From Sipunculus nudus (Eukaryota; Annelida; Sipuncula; Golfingiida; Sipunculidae), in the NCBI GenBank assembly GCA_026874595.1, contig CM049311.1, positions 78,256,453 to 78,320,452 on the forward strand: a DNA stretch of 64,000 nt. The letters run 5' to 3'. Position numbers and translations under genes: made by a program. The notes below the pieces were generated by a model, which was not told where the DNA came from, ran no database searches, and saw only the letters and a program-made list of their open reading frames with translations. The first letter of the stretch is position 1. Every line of letters begins with the position of its first letter. Positions 25,019 through 38,095 of the stretch are shown here, one piece after another.

Positions 25019-25264
25019 ATATGGAGCCCTTAAAGTGACATACGTGATATTTTTTTTCTGGGTAAATATCGTGTTCCCTCGCGATCTTTTCGCGTTCCCT
25101 CGCGATCTTTTTCGCGTTCCCTCGCGATAATATCGCGTTCCCTCGCGATCTTTTTCGCGTTCCCTCGCGATAATATCGCGTTCCCTCGCAATCTTTTCGC
25201 GTTCCCTCGCGATCTTTTCGCGTTCCCACGCGATTTTTTTTTCGCGTTCCCTCGCGATCTGTTC
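25019..25264 (+). repeat. 21-bp hairpin minisatellite, array 2 (about 9 units)
   Basis: The same leader as at 9716 (ATGGAGCCC.TAAAGTGACATACGTGATAT...GGGTAAATATCG) is followed by about nine TCGCG-TTCCCT-CGCGA units, with both the ATCTTT and ATAATA variants and some length slippage in the T run. Orientation equals that of array 1. Sequence after the array differs from that after array 1, so the shared part is leader plus repeats. Confidence 0.9.
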
Positions 25265-25439
25265 GGCTAGGCTGGTTCCCTGCTCCCCTATATGGCATAT
25301 ATGGAAATAAATGGACGCGAGAACCAGTAGAACAGTTTACTCAGTCTCGTTCCTTGTATCTTTAACAGCACTACGCTCCAATAAGATATACGCTCGATGT
25401 CAGGTGAATACAACGATGCTTGTATAAGATTAGATTAGT

Positions 25440-25707
25440 AAAATGGTTAAATATGCAGATGACACAGTGACCTTAGGACTCATTTCTGATGACAATGAAT
25501 TGCCTAATAGGCAAGAGATATTATATCTGACTTAATGTTGTCAATCATAATCTTCTTTAAAATGATGGAAAAAATGAAGTTTTATTCGATTTAAGGAAAG
25601 GGTGTAATGTAGGAATTAAAGTGTGTATCAACAATGTTGGAGTTAAGATTGTTAATAATTATAAGTACCTTGCTACAATTATTCAGGATGATCTCAAATG
25701 GTCTGAT

Positions 25708-25712
<5 letters not shown>
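25440..25712 (+). mobile_element. Rex1-like LINE fragment with intact YADD
   Basis: The plus-strand translation reads 'VKYADDTVTLGLISDDNE' from 25446, with the catalytic YADD at 25452-25463. About 160 bp later, after stops, comes 'NYKYLATIIQDDLKW' (about 25654-25700), the conserved block that follows the RT palm in Rex1/Babar- and CR1-like elements. The fragment is about 270 bp, is broken by stops and frameshifts, and is cut by the AT microsatellite at 25711. It is a different family from the LINE inside the arms. Confidence 0.65.

Positions 25713-25768
<56 letters not shown>
25711..25768. repeat. (AT)n microsatellite
   Basis: About 58 bp of AT dinucleotides at the 3' end of the LINE fragment. 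Open frames with YIYIYI runs here are artefacts. Confidence 0.97.
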
Positions 25769-25773
<5 letters not shown>

Positions 25774-26176
25774 CATGGACGTCACCCGGACATCGGAGGA
25801 TGGCGCCACGAAGTGGTGTGGCCGCCCCCGTTTCCACGCTTATGGATCCACCCCGCTATCAGTGACTACTGACGCGCTTTGAGAAACATAAAAACTATTC
25901 TTGGACCATTCAGTACTGGTTTTGCAGTTCTGCCGGCGCTATCGTTTCTCTCAAGCAAAACCACAAACTTCTGCGGTTTCCACCCATTGTTGAAAACCTA
26001 TAAAACGAACTCGCCTGCAGTACGAGGCGGGACTATTGACTTTACTACGCCACGTTACAGTTTTCCCCGGGGACCGTGACCGTGGGCTCTTGGTCCCCAA
26101 GCCCACGGAATGCCATGAACCACGCCATGAACTTTATTATTTAGGAAGAGGAGAGACTTTGTTTGTTTGGTGCCAC

Positions 26177-26264
26177 ATGGATTAATACAGGACTTCAGAA
26201 ACTGAAGTCCATCATCAACACATAATTCGGGCACACACAAAACTGAAGTCCTGTATTAATCCAT
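26177..26264. repeat. Hairpin at the spacer/right-arm junction
   Basis: A perfect 22-bp inverted repeat (26177-26198 with 26243-26264; core GGATTAATACAGGACTTCAG) encloses a 44-nt loop. The left half can alternatively pair with the loop as GGACTTCAG-AAA-CTGAAGTCC (26190-26210). The right arm begins at 26262, inside the last bases of the stem, so the duplication breakpoint coincides with the hairpin. Confidence 0.85.
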
Positions 26265-29200
26265 TTGATCACTGTTTTGTATCTGTTTAGCATCAGTATC
26301 AAATGTCATTAGTCAATAACTCTCAAATATTTACACACAAGTTTTACACCAGCCGTAGACTCAGTAGACACTTCTATTTTGGTTCTAAGCTTAACTTGTT
26401 TCGTGATACAAGCCAGATCGATGATAACATAATTTTAATATTAGAATACGACTTAATAAATAATACAAAAATACATGTGAACTCACAACCTAAACTGAAA
26501 CTCCGTTTGTATAGTAACAAGTCATTTCTTGTGTCGCGTTTGCAGGTTTGCTGGGTCCATGTATAGTAACCCATGCGAGGCATGCTTGTATTCATGCGGT
26601 AAGAAATGCAACACGCATGAGGCGGATTTACCAATAAGCGGAGTTAAAACGGATTTTTCTCGCTTATGCTAGGTGTTGTTAGAAAGTTTAATAAAAAAAA
26701 AGCCAACAACAGGTCTGGGTTATGCCAAGTGACCGCTTACTTGAAGGCCATGAGGCGTTGTAAAAAGAAATGACGAAAATATTAACATCCTGAAAGAGCC
26801 TTAAGGTACGGCAGTACCCTGGTCGTTGACTCTCTAATGTAAGAGGCCCGTAATGGCGCCAGTTTTACACCAATTCTGTCACAGAGCCGAGAATCAGACC
26901 AACGAGAGCGGCTGTAACATGTCTAAAATATAGCTGGATACACCTTGCGATATACCACGCTTGGTCCGATTACAATTCTTTGCTCTCTGCAAAGTCTGGT
27001 AGTCAAAACCAGCGGTGACAGCCAGGGAGATCTGCTACGACTGCAGTGTATAACGAGGAGTGTAAAATATTAAAGATCATCATTGATTTATGTTTTTACA
27101 GTTTTACATCTTTTTGAGTCACAAAAGGCTTTTACCTGAAATCTCGTAACATACGAAATAAAAACCCATTATATTTATACTAACAGCAACTAAACATAAT
27201 TATGTAACATATATCAAACTTTTTTTTCTGCACCAGACCAGTTGGGGTCTGGGTGTGTGTGTAATGAGGATTAAGTCCTCTTAAGTAAGTACTTTTGCTA
27301 ATAGATGTTCTTGCCTCATTCCCTTTCAAATAACAATTTGTGTCGACAGTGCAAACATTTAATTAAAAACTTTTATAAAATGGATTGGACTAAACTTTGT
27401 GTGTTTCATTTGCATAATTCGTAGAATTAAAACACATGTATATATGTATATTTCCTACCAGCTGACATAATTCAACATCTTAGGAAAAGTGCTTCAACTA
27501 ACACTGAGTGCTCTCATCTTTGAAGGCAGTTAATTAAAAGACATACATGCCTTTGAGGATACAACCGGAATTTAACTGGAAAGGAATACACACCAGAAAC
27601 ATGTATAATGAATCTGGAGAATAGCGAAAAAGTCAGTTTTTTCAGAACATATTTTAATCATGAAAATTATGTTAAGTATACTTTAAATAATAAATAAAAA
27701 AACGTTGTTCTAAAAATGCGAGAGACAATGGGACTCAACATTGATTTGTGTAAAAAATTAAAAAGACGCTGGAGACGTTCAGGTCTATCTGTCCATCGTG
27801 AAATATTCTTCAGAGAGGAAGCTGTATAATGAAACAGCTATTTATGAGGCAAAGAGGCAATTCTTCATGGAAAAGACTGACTCCAGTTCGTCTTTTAAGC
27901 AGCTGTTTTCTGTGTCTGGTGAGCTTCCGGATAATACCTCTGCCAACTGATATACCTCGCCGTGACCATCCGAAACGTTGCGTTGATTTTTTTTCCGATT
28001 TTAACTTTCAATTTCGGCACACGAATCCTTGGTTGGCTCTCCTAGGATAAGTTTTTTTTTTCTTTTGCTGGATTATGCCATATTCGGCTGCATAATTAAT
28101 ATTTATAATATTTCCCTATTTCTTTTGTGCTTCAAGGTCCTCCAAGTATGTCACACTTTTTCAGGAGGCACTTCGGGATTTTCTTTGATTTTGAGCTCAC
28201 TTGCCTCTAAAGACCATGGTCAGAGCGCATGTCCTGTCCAAAGAGCGTTTTTGTGCAATACACGGTCACGCGGGCCCACTGTAATCCCTATTGATCCCGG
28301 TATCCATTATAACACCTCCAAAACAAGTTAACTCTCTAACTCTCGAAAGGGAGTGAAGGTTTTTTTTTTTTTAATCCAAAGACCACACGACTCCGCTTTC
28401 AATGCCAGGGCTTTACAGTTTGATATTATATATAACACTGGGGTCTGAGACCAGTCTCGTGGTCACCATTTGACAGACATTTTATGGGTCGCAGGTATGT
28501 TGAATTCTATACATTCGAACGCATATTTCCATAATATCCATCATGTGTTTTTTAAGTTCGTTCAAGAAGAAGCCCTACGACTTATATACCATGGGATGGG
28601 GGTGGGGGAATTTTTTTAGATCTGTTATCTGTAGGGAAACATGAAAAATGAAAACATATTACATTGAATCATAAATATCATAAGGAATCTATTGACAAAC
28701 AATTTTCTGTAATCCGTAAGAAACTAGATTATGCAGTCCGAGCCTACAAACCTCCGCCAGAATCTCCTTTAATACCAGTCATGTGTATACGTTTTATGTA
28801 TGAACATTGAAATGCTTCACTAACACGGGTGTACCTTGTGAGTTTATGAACAAATACATACGAATGAGCGGCTTCCACACGGGATGTACAAAGGAATAGT
28901 CTTTTGCCCTGATGGTATATAAGAGAAATTTTATTGTGATGATTCTAATTGCTCCCAAACTTGATAGCTATTGATAACCCTAACTGAACAAATATTCAGC
29001 AAAATCCGTACATGACTTTTTGTTTCAATTGCTTAGAGGCAAAGTAACGTATCATATCAAGACTTATGGTGTTTCTTTGCACCAAAAAGATATTAATTTT
29101 CCTTTTATCTTGGAGAGTTTTCAGTTTTCCATTAAGCCTGCTTGTTCTACGACAATGTACAAAGCTCAGGATGATTTCGTGATGTCCTAAAATGCTTATA

Positions 29201-29689
29201 GTTATCAACATTTCTTTCATAAACTTTCATATAATTTGTTCAAATTGATTTAATAGTAGGTGGCTTCTATATACAATAATTATATCTATTAAATCGTGAT
29301 CGCCCAAGCAATGATGGTGTCATACCCATAGTGTTTATCTCATTCAAAATGTGTCGTCCTGTATACAGCTGACGTCAATTCCAAAACTTATTTCTTTATG
29401 TAATTTCATGAATATAACAATATGCCATTCTTTGCCAATATTTTAGAATAGGGGTAAGTAAACCACATTAAACAAATGACCCATGAATCATGACACTCAG
29501 ATGAATTTGACTGGGTGCTCATGTCTTTTGTTAATGTTATGAATGTTGTGTGAGAATAGCCTATGGCTAATGTAACTATGTTGTTAAACGGACGTATTCT
29601 TATATTCTGTATTTTGACATGTATTATAATAATTATGTGACTAATAATTAAACATTAAGTGGATTAAGTAATTAATTTCAGGACTCAAG

Positions 29690-30555
29690 TAGACTTTCCA
29701 AGGACCCCCACTGGATTTTGTTCCTAGGAAAACGGAAAATACAATTTGTAACCTGTCTCGGTGCTCAAAATATCATGTTTCTGGTCCGAAGCTGGCAGAA
29801 TACAGGTCACCATGACCTTATTTCAGGTTTCCAAAAAAAAATGTCTAAGGTTCTCCCGTGAGCTTATGTTATAAGAGTCTAGGCCTAATGTCTACAATGT
29901 GTGCCCTGTCTGACTGCTCACAATAATACTTCGTTCTAGCCAACAGAGCAAGAATATAGGTCACTATGACCTAATTTAAATTTCAAAGGAAATTTTCCCC
30001 CAGGACCTCCCTAAATAGTACATTAGAAGATTCATGGCCTAACGGGACCAATTAATGACTGTTTAGATTCTCAAAATAATGTCATCAGTCCGTAGGTCGC
30101 AGAATACAGGTCTCCATGACCTAATTTCAGCTTTCCAAACATATTTGCCTAGGACATCCCAGATGTTGTGTTGGAAGATGCTAGGCCTAACAGATACAAT
30201 TAGTGCCCATCTGACATATCCAATGTGTTCATGAGACTTTTATCCTATAAATGACAGAATTTTTCGTCACAGTGAATTTTTTCATGTTTACAACATTTGC
30301 CAGGACCTCCCTGAATTTTACGTCAGAAGATTCTAGGCCTAGCGGGTACAGTTTGTGCCCCGTTTGACTATCCAGGCTCTTAAAATCATATTACCGGTCC
30401 GTATAGGTCGCAGAATGCAGCTCCCAATGTCCTAATTTCAGGTTTCCGAGGAGATTTGCTCAGGAACTCCCTGGAGTTTCTCGGTCTTAAGGTTACGATT
30501 TGTCCCGGACAACCGGACGGACGACAGGTAAAGGGTGATCAGTCTAGCTCAGATG
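29690..30555 (-). repeat. Molluscan-type repeat with ~150-bp subrepeats (right arm)
   Basis: Mirror copy of 19441-20345. A stretch of about 330 bp compared by eye differs at four sites. Confidence 0.6.
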
Positions 30556-30849
30556 ACTAACAGTCAGCTAAGCTAAAAACAACTTGCGAAAAATATGCCG
30601 CATTAGTCCCTACAAGCTCATTTCAAAATTGTTTATCGTAGAGAACCGTGGATTTTACACGAGTGCAGCTTGTAATTATTACTTATCACGTATCCTGATA
30701 AGGATTTAATAAATATATCATCAGATTATATAATTTAAGCACGACTTACTACTTGTGCGTCCAATATATTAACTCAGGCGCACGACCTATTTTCACATTC
30801 ACGTGCACGATTATTTCCTGATCATAAATTAGAGTCGTGGGAACTTCCA

Positions 30850-30866
30850 GGGGGGGGGGGGGGGGG
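30850..30866 (+). repeat. Homopolymer G run (right arm)
   Basis: Seventeen G residues, against eleven in the left arm. Confidence 0.8.
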
Positions 30867-31317
30867 TTCAATTGACCTCACCACCAGAACCCTTATGCCC
30901 CGCCCTTTTAACCTAATTATGCTAATGCGCTCCCATACAGAAGACCTTCCATGCCCTTGGTTGTGAGAGCTCTTTACAAGACAATCCCTACGTCTTAAAG
31001 GTCGATGACGTATGACTTCGCATTGACTGACGTCATCAGCTGGAATTGCCATATCTCTGTTCTCTACTGATGAATATATTGCAGTCATTGTAATAAAATG
31101 TTTGGCCATATTTTGAATTATTTTTCTAGAACAAATTACGTGCCAGGTTTGACTTTATTATTTACTAGGCAGCCGGCGGAATTACTCTTGCAACCTTTGG
31201 CCTACAACATTTTTTATACTGTCTCCTTTGTATGAAAACAATGTACCGCGAACATGCCGACAAAGGTATTTGTGCAGACTACACGTGTTGTGTTTTGGAG
31301 AGTCGCCTAAATAACAC

Positions 31318-32192
31318 TGTTACGGAACCTAATATCATCAGATCACGTAGTCGTGACGAACTCGATTTGGTAATGGAGATAAAACAATCAGATTCTGTAA
31401 AACTAGGCAGCTTGAAATGTCTAGGGGAATGAATAAGGAGGTCATTTTTTTTTTGTTAACAAATAACTATAATTTATTCTTAAAACAACCCTTACATTAC
31501 AATACACTAAATCAATACAATTACACAGTACAACAACAGTATAACAGAAAATCAATATAACCAAACAGCATAATAAACAAAGTGCACAGTACCCTGGATA
31601 CCACCACTGTCAAAGCGACAAGTCCTATAAAATGTATAAACCGGATGAACAGTTCACACAAATCTTCTCAGAGAATAACAGTCTCATGTAATCACAAAAT
31701 CATTCTACTGTAATCCAAAGCGAAATCCTGGCAGTGATCCGAAAGGCAAACCTAAGACTATACTGAAAATCCGTCACCAATTTACAAGAAAAGCTATAAC
31801 AAGCGCAATTATAGGAAAGGGTCCTCTCTACTGTGTCCGCTGAAATATTCTTTCACCTCTCTCTCTCTCTCTGGCTCTAAAACCCAGCCCCCTATTTAAA
31901 CTTCTCACCCAAAGCCGAGAACTTTCCACTTCCCGGACAATCTAAAGAATCTTACATGATACACAGTACACACATTACAGGAAACATCTAGAACAAGAAC
32001 GCTGTGTTTGTACATGTCAGGGTTCGCACGTGGGCCGATCCGGCTCGGCCAGGCGAGAAAGCCCCAGACTAGCATGACCGCTGTGTACACGTCTGACTCC
32101 ACGCTCGGGCCGGGCTTTACCGTCATAGCAACAGACAACGCTAGCGCTGAACTAACACACTGCTTCATACAATAAAAGAGACATCTATCACA
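31318..32192 (-). mobile_element. Solo LTR, copy C (right arm)
   Basis: Mirror of copy B. It begins TGTTACGGAACC and ends ATCTATCACA on the plus strand, and is flanked by ACAC on both sides (31314-31317 and 32193-32196), the same target duplication as GTGT in the left arm. TATA-like and polyadenylation sequences are present in reverse. Confidence 0.85.
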
Positions 32193-32196
32193 ACAC

Positions 32197-33410
32197 AATG
32201 TGTCGACAGGACACAGTCAGTTGTCTTTTGTGAAAGTGTTTCAGATGGATCAGTTTTAAAATATGGTGAACCCCAAGTTCTGTCTTCGGCCCTATTCTAT
32301 TTACTATGTATACGAAACCCCTTGGTAACCTCATACGAGAACATGGCTAAGATTATTTTCTCTATGCAGGTGACACACAGTTATACACATCATGCTCACC
32401 TGGTGATCTGGACTACACCTTGAGAAAAATTGAGAAATGTGTGAACCATATTCAACATTGGATGATACAAAACAAGCTTAAACTCAACAGTGACAAAACT
32501 GAGACGATTATTATGGGTTCAGCTAAGCATTTACAGAAAATTGTTAATCCTTGCATTACTATTGTTACCTGGGCCATAAAACCAACAAGGAAAGTGCGAA
32601 ATCAAAAGGCACAAATAAGTTTGTAAGAGTGCTTATTTCAATCTGTACAACTTTGGGCGGATCCGCAAATATCTCTCTAAGTCAACTGCTGCACAGTTAG
32701 CACAGAGTTTGATTTTGTCGAGGTTAGATGTTTGTAATTCCCTTATATATGGAGTACCCAAATCTCATATGTTAAGACTGTAAAGAATTCAAAATCAGAC
32801 GGCCAGCATTGTATACAGATGTCCAGAACGTAATCATATATTACCCATCGAGTTTGAGTTCGATTTGCACTGGCTACCTGTAGAAATTCGTATTATTTTT
32901 TAAATATTACTGCTTACATATAAGGCTCTCAATGAGAAAGCACCTCTTTCGGTCACAGAATTACTCCAGTTATATTTTTCACCTCGTGCATTGAGATCAA
33001 GTAAAAAGTACATGCGTCCTTGTGAACCTAGGAGTAAATTATCTACATATGGAGAAAGAGCTTTCATTTGTTGTGCTCCTGTGCTCTGGAACAGTTTGCC
33101 GGATTATATAAAGAAATCAGATTCTGTTAATTTATTCAAACGTGGACTGAAGACTCACTTTTTTAGGCAAGCCTAGGATAATATTTTAATGTTAATGGTA
33201 GATTATATGCACTGTTTTAGTATTTAGTATTATGACATTTTATTGATCTTAACACTGGCATTATGTTTTAAATATATACTAATTATTGTCATTTATTTTA
33301 AATGTATGTGATTGCTATTTATTTATATTTTTGTTATGCGACTCGAGTAGGGTTTTATATTCTTGATATCTGCGCATTATAAGAATAAATTATTATCATT
33401 ATTTATTATG
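32197..33410 (+). mobile_element. 5'-truncated CR1/L2-like LINE, right-arm copy
   Basis: Plus-strand reading shows 'RTQSVVFCESVSDGSVLKYG', then, after frame breaks, 'SVFGPILFTMYTKPLGN' (RT palm, about 32280-32330). The catalytic box reads YAGD (32363-32374) where active elements have YADD. It continues with 'KIEKCVNHIQHWMIQNKLKL' (32420-32500) and 'CAPVLWNSLPDYIKKSD' with 'LFKRGLKTHFF' (about 33060-33165), then a 3' UTR ending in an (ATT)n-like tail near 33409. Several stops and the altered active site show it is dead. Domain order and motifs fit the CR1/L2/Jockey group; the exact clade is open. Confidence 0.75.
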
Positions 33411-34439
33411 CGAAATTTGCGCTTGTGGGATGATTGACAATTTACTTTGCCAGCGGTAACTTGATTGGTTACTCGCAACTGCTCTGCTCGTGATTATTCA
33501 TTGGATGAATATGCGATTAAAGTCACATAGAGTTCATGGATAGGTCAATAGCATTCGATTACCGATTAAGGCCTTTCAATATCATTCTACTTTCGATTAT
33601 CGCTTATAGTTTCGATTATCTCATAAAAGTCTGTTTGACAGGTAGGGCTATAAAAGATTCATGCTAGATTATGCTGTAAAACGCACGTTATAAAGTACTG
33701 AGGAATGTAAACCAGTTAATAGGGCTATTAACCACATATGACAACACATTTCGATATGTGGAAGCATTTTACGATATTTCATTGTCTCAATTTACAGGAA
33801 TTTGTAAGTAATATTTTGGATAAATCTTATTATACAATTATTATATAATACGACTTAATTTATTTTCATGTTAAATATGATGACAAAACAAGAATAAATG
33901 GCAATAAGGCAAATGACTTTTCTGTACTTCGTTAAGTACTTATAATTAAGTTCTGATTGTTAGCAGTTATCAAAGAAACAGGTCAAATCAAAGTTTTCAT
34001 GGGGCCTTACAGATGCAACTCTCTTAGCAAAGAGTTCAGGACTTTTGTTTCGCACAGACAGGGATAGTCAATGTGCACAGTCACTTCCATGTACACGTCA
34101 CAAGGCTGCCATTCTTATTACTATAAACGTGTAATACTGTTAAATACTGTAAAACCTGATATTCCTGCAGTAATGATACGACGTAAGGAGAGAATACTTA
34201 TATATAAAAAACCCTTCCTTCTGTTTATGTGTAAAAAATATTTTAATATCAATGAATCATCGATCAAACAAAATAATTTCCTTGGACTTAACAATACCGG
34301 ACGGTTTATCAAGCCTACTTGAACATTTCCGACAGCAAAGCGGCTTTCACTTTAAACCTCTCAGTAATGCCTAAATTTGTAAAGGAATTATTTTTACCAC
34401 AGTAAATCCTATTTATATAAAATATATAAAAATATTGTT

Positions 34440-34525
34440 ATTTAAAAACGATATCGCGATACCAGTACGCAATATGCGAAACGTCGTTTCACGATATATC
34501 GATAATATCGCGCACCCCTACTAAT
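34440..34525. repeat. TATCGATATATCG-rich element end (right arm)
   Basis: Mirror of 15515-15600, ending CGATAATATCGCGCACCCC. Confidence 0.3.
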
Positions 34526-35344
34526 AAATAAATTTAAGCTGTTTATACTCACTCACTGGAATCTAGTGTAAGATATAGGCTGACTCTTATCTGTTAAATA
34601 ACAGTGTACACTCAGTCATATGCATTATATATGGTAGAAAAGTGAATGTAAATATAAGGTAATTGAAATGCATGGATTTTTGTCATAGCTCTAGAGTACA
34701 TACGAATTTTACACTTTTGACATTATGCACAGTATATATATAACAGAAGATTTAGTCGTAAATTTGTACACTTGGTGCCACAGATATGATTTTTGATAGC
34801 GGGTTCGATATTACACAGCTAGCTCTGAGACCTGTGTTTGGTCAGAACAAGGTCACTTCTTAATGTAAAATTACTGTCACGGCGTGGAGCTGTTCCTTCT
34901 TGTTACCGTACACGTCAAATTGTTTTTAAATTATTTAGCCGTTTTCCGAGATGTATTTTCCTCCGGGGAACGTTTAGAATGATCGTATCGCAGAAGACGT
35001 TTCTGGCATTAAAGCTATCTTAAACTTGTTAGGCTGGTTAAAAAAAATACGCCCCGGAGGCCTGGCCTTGACTCGGGTTTTAATAGACAATGATGGACAT
35101 GGGTGCTCCGTTTATCAATGGGAAAGTGGCAGAGTTTTACAGCAGTAACAGTGATTCAACCTTAACTGCCAAACCGTCGGCTGACTTCAAATGGCTAACA
35201 TGAATCCTGTATTTTTTTGTTATTCAAGGTTATTTGATTACCGGTATGTATTTTAAATGTAATATATCGTTTCTATAACAAGGCCTTTTCACATCGGAGT
35301 TGTTTATGGTATTCTCGTCAGCCAAATAAAATTAGACTACCTAT

Positions 35345-35815
35345 ATAGGCCTACACTGAAAAATGTGAAAACATGTTTGGTGTTTCAAATGAACATGGCA
35401 TTTTGTCCAAACTTTTGGCACACGTGTCAGGTACATATGGCGTTTTAAAATAAGTCATGTATCAAATTCACACTTTAACGTTTCAGCTTGAGACGGTACA
35501 TGTGTCTACTTGAAACATGTTTCAGTGATGGGATTGAGACACGTTTTTCAACATGTTTCGCGGGTATTACATGTCGTGCTGCTTACATGTCTCAATCTGA
35601 AACACGTATCACAAACACATGATTCGGAAAATCAGCGACCCACGAAACACGTTCTTGTGACATGTTTCAAAAGATAAACCACCTGTTTCATCTTGAAACT
35701 GGAAATAGTTTGAAGCACCAGTTTGTCCCAACTTTTGGCACACGTTTTCCTGTTTCAAACCCCGTTTCACCTTTGTCATGTTTCAAAGTGTGAGAAACAT
35801 GTTTGAAATATCTCC
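35345..35815. repeat. GAAACATGTTTC-rich element (right arm)
   Basis: Mirror of 14220-14690; the 14-bp palindrome TGAAACATGTTTCA is at 35511-35524. About 390 bp compared by eye (this element and its outer flank) differs at only two sites. Confidence 0.55.
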
Positions 35816-37234
35816 GCTTTCTTTATATTAAGTATTGGTGAGAATCACAGGTTATACACAACATGCTATACACGACCAAGAACAAGGGCTAACGACCCCA
35901 AAGTTCACCTGTGAATTTCATACATATGACAATACTGGAAAAGCACAAGTTACTCTTTAATTATTTCACAATAGAAAATTCCTAAAAGTGAATAAATCAT
36001 TTCAACAATAAAATCATATAATTCCAGCAGTTTACTGTTTTTCCATGGCTTCTATATTGAAATTTAACAAATATGGACCGACTCTCGTACACAAAATACA
36101 TGTAAACAAGACATAACTATGCTGTACACAAGTGAAACCAACATTGATGATTATCAGGTGCTGAAAATAAACAAAATTGAGGTCTGATGAAGCTTTTCCA
36201 TAAAAAATGACCATAGAATCTACATCTGAAAAGAAATGAAAATATGTGGGCAATTTATAAGAAATGCAAGCCCAATTCAAGAGACAGAAACCAACTGCAT
36301 CAACATAGGACTGTTTAAGGAGTGTGTATAATTAGTTCTACCATATATGTTAAAATACAGATTTTGAAATTCATATTAATAAAATACAACTAAGTTTTCT
36401 TTAACGATGAGTTTTCTATTCAATATAGGCCCAAAAATCTAATTAAAATGAACTGTTGAAAATGGAATATTTGAACACTTATTGGCTTATAAATGATCAT
36501 GTCAGTTCTAATTGTGAAGCTTAAGTTGATTAAAGATTGCAATCGTTTTAAAATCACCAAGAAATGGAAATTTTCAAAGTTCCATGTACCACCGAGCATA
36601 GAAAATTATTATTTTTCAGAATATATAACCTGGCCCTGAAGTTATTGAAGCAAAACTGAAGCAATATTAACACACCCTATGAGAGTCTATTAAGATAAGA
36701 AAAAATAAGTTAAGAAATCAACACAACAAATGGTGTAAAGAATAAAACATAATACTGAGGATGAGCCATCCATGTGGCTTCAAGAAAACAGTGGCCCCAC
36801 AACAATAAAGGATCATGAAAAGCACAATCCTGCGAGCATATATAATGGATAGTGTACATTTTCAAGAATGTTTTTCCCTCTTTAATTATTTAAAACTGGG
36901 AATATTTAACAAACTGGTCAGACCAATCAAAACTCAGTGTGGAGCACCCAAGAAAAATATAACCTGATTTTGAAATGAATACAAAATTAGCCAGGGTCCC
37001 AAGGCAGCAGCTTGGTGATATTAAAGAAAACCTGAAGAAAAAAATATTTACACATACCGAAGAGTAAGTCCTTAAACCATTACAAATATTCTATATAGAG
37101 AAATTTACAACTTGATCAGATTAAAAAACAATAAAAGGATGGAACAAAAGCCACCAATCTGGTGACAAACAAACAATATAGCCCAAATTGGAATAAAAAT
37201 TATGCCCAACCTAACCTGGCCATGCCCAGTCATA

Positions 37235-38095
37235 ACCCTGCAGACCCCACACCTAGATTTATAAAACAAGGGACCTGTGGGTCACGGCGCTCAGCAGAAA
37301 CTGATAATAAGAATATTTTTTAACGTTCAGACTGAATCCCAATCGGAAACTGGAGCTATCATTCAGAAAAAAAATATGTGGACAGATGGCCACTGTGACC
37401 TTGACCTCTGACCTTGTGACCAAAATATTAATAAGGGTTCTTCCCCTATTGGCAGGTCAGCTATATGGGCACGATGGAAGGTTGGATGAAAAGTTTGGCT
37501 ATAAATACATAAACCATCTTTCTCATTGAGTGGGTTGGGTGACCTTTGACCTTATGAGCCGAAAATTGATTGGGATCTTGTGTTACAGGTGGGCCATATG
37601 TTAGTCAAGTTTGAAATCCATATGTCAATCCAAACTAGAATTAGCATCAGGAAACCGATGTGACGAACATACATAAAGACATACAGAAGGACAGAACAAT
37701 TAAAATTTTGATACAAAACCTCGGGTATCTTGACAAATAATGCATGTATTGCTCTGAATCTTGGCTTAAAGTTCACAATGAGAAATGACTGCATTTTTAT
37801 CTCATGACCGAAAACAGAGCAGTTGTTTTGATAATAGGCAGTCTTGAAGTGTAACAATGGGTTTTAATGAAAATTGAGGTTTTCCTTAGTATCCCGGAGG
37901 AACAAAGATCTACTGATCAAATTTTCGGTATGGTAGGAGATTTTAGGGACATCTAACTGTTTGCCAAATTTAGGATTCAAATATCAACGATTTCAAAACG
38001 TGCCCTGTTAACTGACGTCCGGCAGGCTGGACGGAAGACTGACAATGGACCGTTACTATAGCTCAGATGACTTATAGTCAGCTGAGCTTAGAATC
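37235..38095 (-). repeat. Molluscan-type dispersed repeat (right arm)
   Basis: Mirror of 11945-12790, with the AGCTCAG/CTGAGCT hairpin near 38060-38090 and 'TGTGACCTTGACCTCTGACC' near 37395. Confidence 0.55.

Larger units (their letters stand above)
23760..26261. other. Non-palindromic spacer between the two arms
   Basis: These 2,502 bp have no inverted counterpart. From 23760 to 25018 nothing is recognised. Then come the second 21-bp hairpin array (25019-25264), a Rex1-like LINE fragment (25440-25712), an AT microsatellite, about 400 bp of more GC-balanced sequence, and the hairpin at the right-arm junction (26177-26264). Confidence 0.9.
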
